Assembly: GCA_015257605.1 (NCBI GenBank)
Contig: JABZJV010000035.1
Location: 1-6,092, forward strand
Reading direction: 5' to 3'
From: Nanosynbacter sp.
GTDB taxonomy: Bacteria; Patescibacteriota; Saccharimonadia; Saccharimonadales; Saccharimonadaceae
DNA: 6,092 nucleotides
Part shown: positions 1-5,862 of the stretch, one piece after another
Position numbering within the stretch: the first letter of the stretch is position 1
How the letters are laid out: every line of letters begins with the position of its first letter
Program-made: the position numbers and the translations under genes
Notes under the pieces: generated by a model
What the model was told of the DNA's origin: nothing
Database searches by the model: none
What the model saw: only the letters and a program-made list of their open reading frames with translations

Positions 1-3
1 TTC

Positions 4-12
4 TGTGGATAA
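4..12 (-). promoter_or_regulatory. Perfect DnaA-box 9-mer
   Basis: The plus strand reads TGTGGATAA, the exact complement of the consensus DnaA box TTATCCACA. It lies at the edge of a long AT-rich gene-free region, which is where origin boxes are found. A single 9-mer can occur by chance, and no dnaA gene is inside the window, so functional assignment is tentative. Confidence 0.45.
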
Positions 13-191
13 CTTAAGTCTATAAACATGTGCTAATTACTACAATTTAAATTTCAAGTTTGTTTTCGAGTGCGTGGACTTATATCTATAGAGCTGCTGG
101 TTGGCGGTATTTTTTATATAGCGAATAAAATGTAAAAGTAAAAGATAACTCTAGTAGCGCGACAAAGCTCCCCATTTATAGACCAAGATTA

Positions 192-207
192 ATAAGCTGC
201 GGCTTAT
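192..207. other. Short perfect hairpin
   Basis: ATAAGC and GCTTAT form a perfect 6-bp inverted repeat around the loop TGCG. No T-tract follows on either strand, so it does not look like an intrinsic terminator. It could be a protein-binding dyad, a minor RNA hairpin or chance. Confidence 0.3.
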
Positions 208-236
208 ATCAAAGTAAAACCGTTATTTGCGAACGT

Positions 237-248
237 ATGATTAATCAT
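237..248. promoter_or_regulatory. 12-bp palindrome, possible operator
   Basis: ATGATTAATCAT is a perfect 12-bp palindrome with no central spacer. Symmetry of this size suits a dimeric DNA-binding protein, but no gene start is close on either strand and AT-rich DNA produces such palindromes more readily. The role is unknown. Confidence 0.25.
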
Positions 249-375
249 CCTGACAACATAGATTATAAGACGTAAAACGGACATTGTGCGACATTAAAAC
301 TATCTACGGAACATGATTACTCCATCGTCTTTTTTCAAGATAAATTTATGTAGTTTGTAAACTTTTGGAGATATC

Positions 376-420
376 GGCGGCGATTAATTATGTTACCGCC
401 CTGTTTGGGGTTTGCCGGTA
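376..420. other. GC-rich island with competing stems
   Basis: Within AT-rich DNA this island can form GGCGG (376-380) with CCGCC (396-400), or alternatively TACCG (394-398) with CGGTA (416-420) enclosing CCC (399-401) against GGG (408-410). The two main stems share bases 396-398 and exclude each other, which is the arrangement of a structural switch or structured RNA, although short stems like these also arise by chance. No T-tract follows and no downstream gene start suggests a riboswitch. Confidence 0.25.
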
Positions 421-597
421 TATTTATGTTCTAAATCTATATTTGCCGTGTTTCATGTTTTTATTGCTATTGGCTATTAATGGCTATTTGTGTTATTGAT
501 TATGATTTGAGCTTTGATCGCTAAAGATGGTATTTTATGAATCTATGAAATATTGGCAATTGTTAGATAATTATTTGTGGTACGACTTTAAGAAAGC

Positions 598-606
598 TGC
601 GGATAA
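598..606 (-). promoter_or_regulatory. One-mismatch DnaA-box-like site
   Basis: On the minus strand this reads TTATCCGCA, one base different from the DnaA consensus TTATCCACA and in the same orientation as the perfect box at 4-12. It lies just past the stop codon of the DUF2726 gene. The octamer GATAATTA overlapping it (602-609) is also present at 566-573. Confidence 0.3.
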
Positions 607-626
607 TTAGTTCGCTTTTTGTTCTA

Positions 627-1124
627 TTATTTTTCGAGCGTTGATTCTTTAAGAGCGCGGGCGACTTCTTGCTTGATGATTTCACTATTCCACTCACCCG
701 CCTTAAACCGCAGCAGGGGCATATTTGCATCGCTTATAATTGAGTTAACGAAAATGTCGCGCTTTTGGCGGTCAGGACGATTATGGGTGTTGTCGTCAAG
801 TTCAATAGCTATGAGCGGTTTCATATCATTGGTGCAAATAAGAAAATCTACTGATTTGCCGTTGATTCTTGAAAATGCCCTGCTCCAGTTCTGTCCGTAA
901 ACCTTATGATCTAAAAACATGCTTAAGTGAGCCTGCGGGATGATCGTGCAGCCGTTTACTACTTCAAGCAGGGTTTTATAGAATATTAGCTCGTGCTGTG
1001 TCATCACGCAGGCTTTTTTAGCGTATACGTATTCTCTTTTTGGTTTTTTGGCGATATTATTATTTGTTTTTACTCCGATTGCTACTAAGGCAAAGATTAT
1101 GATTATGACAAATAGTACTTCCAT
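627..1124 (-). CDS. Membrane-anchored DUF2726 nuclease-like protein
   Basis: This 165-residue protein has one N-terminal membrane segment (about residues 3-18) followed by a basic stretch (KTNNNIAKKPKR), then a DUF2726-type domain from about residue 38 to the end. The family is linked to the restriction-endonuclease-like PD-(D/E)xK fold. Visible motifs are VDFLIC with Asp93, then IELDD with Glu108, Asp110 and Asp111, a His at about 114, RQKRD around 119-123, and the late strand MPLLRF typical of DUF2726. These acidic residues make a plausible metal site. By the positive-inside rule the domain faces the cytoplasm. The start has no Shine-Dalgarno but has a -10 element 7 nt upstream, suggesting a leaderless message. 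It is divergent from the excalibur gene. Substrate and biological role are unknown; the family assignment is good, catalytic activity is inferred. Confidence 0.88.
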   Translation of the reverse strand: MEVLFVIIIIFALVAIGVKTNNNIAKKPKREYVYAKKACVMTQHELIFYKTLLEVVNGCTIIPQAHLSMFLDHKVYGQNWSRAFSRINGKSVDFLICTNDMKPLIAIELDDNTHNRPDRQKRDIFVNSIISDANMPLLRFKAGEWNSEIIKQEVARALKESTLEK

Positions 1125-1131
1125 TAATGTA

Positions 1132-1140
1132 AGTATAGCA
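1132..1140 (-). promoter_or_regulatory. Extended -10 promoter of DUF2726 gene
   Basis: The minus strand reads TGCTATACT, an extended -10 (TGn followed by TATACT, one base from TATAAT). Seven nucleotides separate it from the ATG at 1124, so transcription would begin on or next to the start codon. At a 17-bp spacing I see no good -35, which an extended -10 can tolerate. Confidence 0.5.
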
Positions 1141-1237
1141 TGATCTTTTCTATGAGGTTTTTTACCGTCGTGCTCTATCTTGGGGTTCGCAGATGTAGTG
1201 ATGGCGTCTCAGGGTTCTTAATTGCTAGGGCGATTGC

Positions 1238-1251
1238 TCTAAATGTTTAGA
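1238..1251. promoter_or_regulatory. 14-bp dyad in divergent promoter region
   Basis: TCTAAA-TG-TTTAGA is a perfect inverted repeat with a 2-bp centre. It lies between the two divergent gene starts, about 95 bp before the excalibur ATG. It overlaps a possible stem TAGGGC/GCTCTA (1226-1241, one G-T pair) and is followed immediately by a tandem 7-bp repeat, AGCTATA twice (1252-1265). The position suits a repressor or activator site, but no regulator is identified. Confidence 0.35.
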
Positions 1252-1265
1252 AGCTATAAGCTATA

Positions 1266-1300
1266 TTGTTGTCTGGAGTATGTTGTGATATGTTTATAAG
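1266..1300 (+). promoter_or_regulatory. Weak candidate promoter of excalibur gene
   Basis: Two overlapping possibilities are visible: TTGTTG (1266-1271) with TATGTT (1289-1294) at 17-bp spacing, or the -10-like TATAAG (1295-1300) without a good -35. Either gives a leader of about 40 nt before the ATG. Neither is close to consensus, so the exact site is uncertain. Confidence 0.25.
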
Positions 1301-1333
1301 CGGATTGGATAGTTAAATTAATTAAAGATATCT

Positions 1334-1337
1334 AGGA
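1334..1337 (+). promoter_or_regulatory. Ribosome binding site of excalibur gene
   Basis: AGGA (within TAGGAAAA) ends 8 nt before the ATG at 1346 and supports that start. It is the only clear Shine-Dalgarno sequence among the four gene starts in the window. Confidence 0.6.
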
Positions 1338-1345
1338 AAATAACA

Positions 1346-2323
1346 ATGGCTATAAAAAAGTTTGGACAAATACAACAGAAAGAGAGCAAGAATAAGACCT
1401 CTACTAAGAAGTATAAGCGTGGCTGGCTTATCTTTGGCGGAGTTGTCGTTACTCTTGCTGTTATAGGACATGTCAGCAATATAATGGAGCAATCTCGCCT
1501 TGAGAAGGACAACGTCCCTATTATTATCTCTAATGTGGATGAAAACATTAAGCTTGATTACCACACCGACAAGCGCGAAATTTCTGCTAAAATATCAGGA
1601 GTCAGCTTGCTTGCCGAGGTAAAGGTAGCTAACGGTAAAACTAGCATACACGGGCATAAAAATTCAGCTGGCGACATTAAGTATGAAATCAAAGGCATAA
1701 AAGAGGGCGACAGCGATATTTCTATATCCGTCGTTGACGGCAAACGCCACGGCGATAAAATCATCAAGATTCACCGCCAAACGAAAGCTGATTATGACAA
1801 ACAAGAACTAGAGAAAGCTCTCAAACGTACTGAGGAATCGGTTAAAAAAGCTGAGCAGAAATCGAACGATGAGAATATCTCCCGCGCCAAGTCGGATGTC
1901 AATAAATTACCAGAGGATAAACGCGGACAATTCTCTGAGCGTATTGCCAAATTAGAAAAAGCCAAGCAGGAAGAGAAAGAACGCGCTGAAAAAGCTAAAA
2001 AAGAAGCGGAAGAAAAGAAAAAGCAGGAGGAGGCAGCGGCTGCCGCAGCTAAAGCTCGGCAGCAACAGCAGCAAGCACGACCGCAGCCTGCACCTCGCCA
2101 AGCTGCCCCTACTCCTGCTGCTCCGCAACCAGCTCCAACAGCTCCTCCGCGTCCACGTCCACGCCCAGCAACACCCGCACCCGCTCCCTCGGCAGAATTA
2201 CATTTTAGTAGCTGCAAAGAAGCGCGTGCTGCTGGCTATAGCCATATGCGCCGCGGCGAACCGGGGTATTCGCCGCATCTTGATAGAGACGGTGACGGCA
2301 TAGCTTGCGATAAGCATAAGTAA
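1346..2323 (+). CDS. Membrane-anchored surface protein with C-terminal excalibur domain
   Basis: The 325-residue protein begins with a basic N-terminus (to KKYKRG), then one membrane segment at about 27-43. By the positive-inside rule the N-terminus is cytoplasmic and the rest is outside. Residues about 55-145 look like a beta-rich domain of unknown family. Residues about 146-230 are a Lys/Glu/Ala-rich coiled coil, and about 231-283 are a Gln/Pro/Ala/Arg-rich stalk likely to span or sit in the cell wall. The last 40 residues match the excalibur calcium-binding motif: Cys290, then DRDGDGIAC with Asp313, Asp315, Asp317 and Cys321, the two Cys probably forming a disulfide. The architecture is that of a displayed surface protein; in an epibiont it could serve host contact, which is inference. 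No enzymatic domain is seen. A clear AGGA supports the start. Confidence 0.9.
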   Translation: MAIKKFGQIQQKESKNKTSTKKYKRGWLIFGGVVVTLAVIGHVSNIMEQSRLEKDNVPIIISNVDENIKLDYHTDKREISAKISGVSLLAEVKVANGKTSIHGHKNSAGDIKYEIKGIKEGDSDISISVVDGKRHGDKIIKIHRQTKADYDKQELEKALKRTEESVKKAEQKSNDENISRAKSDVNKLPEDKRGQFSERIAKLEKAKQEEKERAEKAKKEAEEKKKQEEAAAAAAKARQQQQQARPQPAPRQAAPTPAAPQPAPTAPPRPRPRPATPAPAPSAELHFSSCKEARAAGYSHMRRGEPGYSPHLDRDGDGIACDKHK

Positions 2324-2325
2324 TG

Positions 2326-2351
2326 AGTATAAGCATACTTCTATTCTTCTT
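2326..2351 (+). terminator. Weak possible terminator after excalibur gene
   Basis: Just after the TAA, AGTAT and ATACT form a 5-bp stem around AAGC, followed by the T-rich run TCTATTCTTCTT. The stem is AT-rich and the T-tract is interrupted, so it is weak by usual criteria. It lies in the 83-bp gap between convergent genes, where a terminator is expected. Confidence 0.3.
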
Positions 2352-2406
2352 AATACCAGCGTAAGATACCAAGCCATTTTATTGCGCGTTATAGTTTCCT
2401 AACAAT

Positions 2407-2931
2407 TTAGATCTTCTTATCCTTAATATCTTTTTTATACCGCAAAAACAAAACCCCGCTCTCGCTCTCTTTCATGCGAATGTAATAGAATCCATTTGCT
2501 GCTAAGAAGCTCTGTAAGCCTGGCATTTTCTGGGGTGCTTGTGTTTGTAGTTGGATTGCGCCGAGCAATCTCGCTTCTTTCTCGACTATTTCTATCAGCT
2601 GTGTGCCTACTTGCCGGAGCCGATATTTTTCTCGTACGACGATTAGTTCCAAATTTGTTATTTTAGGATCGTTTGAGTCCTGGCTATAGATAATTGTGCC
2701 AACTGGTTTGATAGTATTGCTGCTTTCATCGATGTATCTGGCCAGTGCAGCGGCGCACTCACCCAAGTATAAACGCTGCGTTAGGTCGGTAGCTGCTTCT
2801 ATGAAAGTATCTCGGCCTAGTATGTCTGAAATTGGGCCGCAGATACTGGGTTTGCATAATAGATCAATAATCTCGCCAACTTGAGCGTCATGAGCACGCG
2901 GCGTAGTAGCTATTTCTAGTGGTAGAGGCAT
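2407..2931 (-). CDS. GNAT-like N-acetyltransferase
   Basis: The 174-residue protein has the layout of the GNAT fold: strand ITNLELIVV (91-99), then the acetyl-CoA loop region YRLRQVGTQL (103-112), helix LIEIVEKEARLLGA, strand IQLQTQ (126-131), and the late helix and strand SFLAANGFYYI (141-151), which resembles the usual A..GF region. GNAT enzymes transfer an acetyl group from acetyl-CoA to an amine; the substrate here cannot be read from sequence. The pyrophosphate loop is divergent: the common R-G-x-G-x-G/A pattern reads R104-L-R-Q-V-G109, keeping only the last Gly. The first 80 residues are poorly conserved in appearance. The ATG lies 14 nt after the stop of the ATPase gene with no Shine-Dalgarno, suggesting cotranscription and translational coupling. 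Fold assignment is fairly good, activity less certain. Confidence 0.8.
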   Translation of the reverse strand: MPLPLEIATTPRAHDAQVGEIIDLLCKPSICGPISDILGRDTFIEAATDLTQRLYLGECAAALARYIDESSNTIKPVGTIIYSQDSNDPKITNLELIVVREKYRLRQVGTQLIEIVEKEARLLGAIQLQTQAPQKMPGLQSFLAANGFYYIRMKESESGVLFLRYKKDIKDKKI

Positions 2932-2945
2932 GGTGCGATGGTTGA

Positions 2946-5717
2946 TTACGAATTGGAAGCGCTCGCAGTTGGAGTTTTGCGTCGGCGGCTGCGAGTACGT
3001 TTGCGTTTTGGCTTTTCGCTGGCTGCGGTGTTTGCTTTTTCTGGCTCTTCGTTGGCGGCGGGTTTGGCTGTTACTATATCTGTTTTCGCGGCGTCATTGT
3101 CCTTCGCGGTATCTTTATTATTTTGACCGTGGTCTATTTGTAGCAAACCAACAGCTCCTTTGTCAAGTTTGACCGACGGCTGTTTGGCAATTGGCTGGGT
3201 CTGGTCTTGCGGTTGCTTAGCGGCTTGGCGCGCGGCGCGATCGGCGGCTCGCTGTTCGGGTGTTTTTGGCGGCGTATAGGCAGGACCAGGTTTTTTGACG
3301 ACTAGGTTTTCTGGCGGTAGGATTCGGTTGGCGATATCGGCTTCAATATCGCTGCGGTTGCGGCTATAATTATCGCGCGTCCATTGGATAATCCGGCCGG
3401 TGTTGTCGTCTTGCGCGGCTGGCAGATTAAGCGTCTTGGCGCTAAAGGCCGGAGCCTTCTCGCCGTTGATAACCATGTTGATGATAAAGTTACGATTGTG
3501 CATCTGCAGTAGGTCATTTGGCTCGAACTGCGGCTCAAATTGTTTGGCGAGAATCGGACTGTCGTCGGCAGAAACACGGAAGCTAATTACCGTGCCGACG
3601 TTGCCGAAAACAGCATCGCGGACGGTTTCTTCCATCTGGCTAATGTACTGGTTGGCAACGGTCAGGTTGAGACCGTATTTGCGCGCCTCGGATAGAATCG
3701 TAGCGAATGAGTTAGTGGCAAAGTTTTGAAACTCGTCGACATATAGATAAAATGGCCGGCGGTCCTTGATGTCAGGGATATCGGAGCGGCTCATGGCGGC
3801 GAGCTGAATTTTGGTGACCAAAAATGAGCCGAGAATGCCAGCGTTATCCTCGCCGATTAGACCCTTGCTCAAATTGACGACGAGAATCTTACCCTCATCC
3901 ATAATTTGGCGGATGTTAAAAGTCGATTTCGGCTGACCAATAATGTTGCGGATAACTGGATTGGCGGTGAAGGCGCCGACTTTGTTGAGGACTGGCGCGA
4001 TGGCTTCAGCTTGGAATTTATCAGTCCAGCTAGCAAACTCGACGTTCCAAAATTGCAGCACCACCGTGTCTTTACAGTAGCTGAGAGTGTCTTTGCGGAA
4101 CTTTTTGTCGGTAAGCATGCGAGTGATGTCGAGCATAGTGGTCTCGGGCCGGTCTAACAGCGCTAAAATGGTATAACGCAAGATGTATTCGAGGCGCGGC
4201 CCCCAAGAGTCGCCGAACATGCGCTTCAGCACGCCGATTACTTCCGACGAAATGTTGGTTTTTTGCGACGGATTGGTTACTTCTAGTGGATTGAAGCCTA
4301 GCGGATACTGCGTGTCGGCCGGGTTAAAGTAAACAACATCCTGCAGGCGCGAGCCTGGGATGAAGCGCATGTTATTGATGGCAAAGTCGCCGTGCGGATC
4401 AATGATGGCGTAGCCTTGCCCGTGGAAAATATCACTGAGGGCAAATAACTCCAGCAAACCGCTCTTCCCTGCTCCCGTCTGGCCGATGATGTAAACATGG
4501 CGCGAGCGGTCGTAGCGCAGCATACCGAATTGATGGTTGATACCGCGAAAATTAGTCATACCAAAGGCCGAGATATTCTCATCATGCGCTGGGTCGCCAG
4601 TTAGGACTGGCAACTTCGGCGGCGGTTCGGCGGTTTTGGTGCTAGCCCAGACAATGTTTGGCGTTTCGACATTAGTGTGCGGTAAATGATAAACGCTGGC
4701 GACCTCCTCAATATTCATCAGATAACCGCGGTCAGCAAAGAGGCGGGTCTTGTATTTGGCGAGCGCCTCTTTGGCGAAGCTATCGTTCGACATCTTAAAG
4801 CCGTTGAGATTGGTAGAGTTAAATTGCTTAAAGGTGCCAATGATGCCTTGCATACGTAATTTGGCGTCGCTAGTGCGCTCACCTAGGTAAGCGACGCGGA
4901 CTTTGACCTGATAGCCAAGTTTGGTTGCCTTTTTTTCAGCCTCAGATATTCGAGTCTTGTCGCGTTCTGATAATTCTGGACCGCCGCTAGCGCCTGCTTG
5001 CTCAGGCGGTTGCCACAGGGCAGAAAATAGGCCGGCAATCCACTTGCCTATGCCATCAGTACCGAAGAGGTTGAAGCCGCCTGCCTTGACCGATTGAATC
5101 CAGGCGTCAGCTTCTTTATGCCAACTGTCGGCGACTGGGCGCACTAGCATTTGTATCCAAATTTCTTCGTCGGTATCTTCAAGCTTGGCGAGCGTGCCAG
5201 TGATGCCGGCCAGCGGATCGACCTCAAAGCTCTGAAAGGTTTTGATCGGTAAAAATTCCTTGTCGGTTAAGGTGACTTCTGAAGTATAGACTACGCTGTG
5301 GTGGCGTTCGTGAGCGACATAATCTTCTTCGGCCTTATGGATTTGTACTTGCGGGTATTGGGCGTAAATCTGGCCTTCGACGAAGCTTTGCAGCGATTTC
5401 GGCGTCCAAACGTAGAATTGAATCCGCCCGCCCACCGAGGCAATCTCGAAGCTTAGGTGCTCCTGATAGCCATTGTTAGCTTTCAGCTCGCGGGCATCGC
5501 GCAAAATACCATGGAGGCTAGCGAACATTTGCTCGGCGGCCAGCTCGGACTTATCGTTGGTTTTTGGAATCTCGAGGGTTAACAAGACGCTCTCAACGTT
5601 CTTTATTACATCAATACTGCGATAATTGCGCCAAGTTAGATATAACAGCACAATAACCAACGGCCCCCAGACATACCATTGCAACAATAGAGCAATAACA
5701 GAAGTGATAAATGACAT
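2946..5717 (-). CDS. VirD4/TraG/HerA-type membrane DNA-translocase ATPase
   Basis: This 923-residue protein belongs to the HerA/FtsK superfamily that includes type IV secretion coupling proteins. A hydrophobic N-terminus (about 4-29, followed by RNYR) anchors it with the motor in the cytoplasm. Residues about 35-370 form a long domain without an obvious motor motif, with a Gly/Pro-rich linker near 236-248. The motor domain starts near 385: Walker A GQTGAGKS (412-419), the AIIDPHGDF strand (437-445), LGFNPLEV (473-480), Walker B FYLYVDEFQ (656-664) with Asp661 and Glu662, and the sensor-like EARKYGLNLTVANQY (677-691). Residues about 805-923 are low-complexity and end in the basic tail KRKRTRSRRRK (904-914), a likely nucleic-acid or partner contact. 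It would pump DNA or protein across the membrane by ATP hydrolysis. No relaxase, VirB4 or VirB6 is adjacent, so conjugation is not shown. It heads a likely operon with the GNAT gene. Confidence 0.93.
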   Translation of the reverse strand: MSFITSVIALLLQWYVWGPLVIVLLYLTWRNYRSIDVIKNVESVLLTLEIPKTNDKSELAAEQMFASLHGILRDARELKANNGYQEHLSFEIASVGGRIQFYVWTPKSLQSFVEGQIYAQYPQVQIHKAEEDYVAHERHHSVVYTSEVTLTDKEFLPIKTFQSFEVDPLAGITGTLAKLEDTDEEIWIQMLVRPVADSWHKEADAWIQSVKAGGFNLFGTDGIGKWIAGLFSALWQPPEQAGASGGPELSERDKTRISEAEKKATKLGYQVKVRVAYLGERTSDAKLRMQGIIGTFKQFNSTNLNGFKMSNDSFAKEALAKYKTRLFADRGYLMNIEEVASVYHLPHTNVETPNIVWASTKTAEPPPKLPVLTGDPAHDENISAFGMTNFRGINHQFGMLRYDRSRHVYIIGQTGAGKSGLLELFALSDIFHGQGYAIIDPHGDFAINNMRFIPGSRLQDVVYFNPADTQYPLGFNPLEVTNPSQKTNISSEVIGVLKRMFGDSWGPRLEYILRYTILALLDRPETTMLDITRMLTDKKFRKDTLSYCKDTVVLQFWNVEFASWTDKFQAEAIAPVLNKVGAFTANPVIRNIIGQPKSTFNIRQIMDEGKILVVNLSKGLIGEDNAGILGSFLVTKIQLAAMSRSDIPDIKDRRPFYLYVDEFQNFATNSFATILSEARKYGLNLTVANQYISQMEETVRDAVFGNVGTVISFRVSADDSPILAKQFEPQFEPNDLLQMHNRNFIINMVINGEKAPAFSAKTLNLPAAQDDNTGRIIQWTRDNYSRNRSDIEADIANRILPPENLVVKKPGPAYTPPKTPEQRAADRAARQAAKQPQDQTQPIAKQPSVKLDKGAVGLLQIDHGQNNKDTAKDNDAAKTDIVTAKPAANEEPEKANTAASEKPKRKRTRSRRRKTPTASASNS

Positions 5718-5729
5718 AGCTATACTTTC

Positions 5730-5758
5730 ATTATATCATACCTCTGTTATTTTTGCAA
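5730..5758 (-). promoter_or_regulatory. Strong promoter of the ATPase-GNAT operon
   Basis: On the minus strand TTGCAA (5758-5753, 4 of 6 to TTGACA) is followed after exactly 17 bp by the perfect -10 TATAAT (5735-5730), preceded by TGA to give an extended -10. Predicted transcription start is near 5723, leaving only about 5-7 nt before the ATG at 5717. That is too short for a normal ribosome binding site. Confidence 0.7.
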
Positions 5759-5862
5759 GATTAAGCGGATTGAAACAAAGAATTAGCGGGTTAGCCGGGC
5801 GCGTTATTCTAAGCCTGGCAAAGCCAAATTAGTCACTAGTTTAAGTAGCGAGGCTGGGTGTA

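Larger units (their letters stand above)
1..626. other. AT-rich gene-free region
   Basis: This stretch is roughly one-third G+C by eye, clearly lower than the ATPase gene at the right. Stops are frequent in all frames and I find no convincing coding sequence or tRNA-like cloverleaf. It contains a perfect DnaA-box 9-mer at the extreme left, a near-match at 598-606, a 12-bp palindrome at 237-248, a hairpin at 192-207 and a GC-rich island at 376-420. The octamer TGGCTATT occurs at 471-478 and again at 481-488, exactly one helical turn apart. Such a gene-free AT-rich stretch could be an origin region, an untranslated RNA locus or a decayed gene; the sequence alone does not decide. Confidence 0.6.

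Noticed and set aside
461..490. GCTATT repeats as iterons or a CRISPR-like array
   Set aside because: Only two exact octamers plus one partial copy are present, with no repeat-spacer structure.
619..900. Plus-strand ORF of 93 codons
   Set aside because: It lies wholly antisense to the DUF2726 gene, has no ribosome site and no recognisable domain; the minus-strand reading has clear family motifs.
1792..2217. Minus-strand ORF rich in Gly, Ala and Cys
   Set aside because: It is the mirror of the Pro/Ala/Gln and Lys/Glu codons of the excalibur gene; the repetitive composition keeps the antisense frame open.
2380..2405. GTTA/TAAC stem as terminator of the GNAT gene
   Set aside because: The stem is too short and has no following T-run in the minus direction.
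2930..3172. Plus-strand ORFs opposite the ATPase 3' end
   Set aside because: They are antisense to the low-complexity C-terminal tail of the ATPase and show no domain of their own.
3302..3577. Other ORFs overlapping the ATPase gene (including 3400-3729, 3906-4157 and 4298-4498)
   Set aside because: Each overlaps conserved motor-domain coding sequence in another frame and lacks family features.
5626..5832. Plus-strand ORF across the ATPase promoter
   Set aside because: It covers the ATPase start and its strong promoter on the other strand, with no ribosome site or recognisable motif.
5761..5862. TGGC-TTT-GCCA hairpin as terminator of the HARE gene
   Set aside because: The stem is only 4 bp and no T-tract follows on the minus strand.
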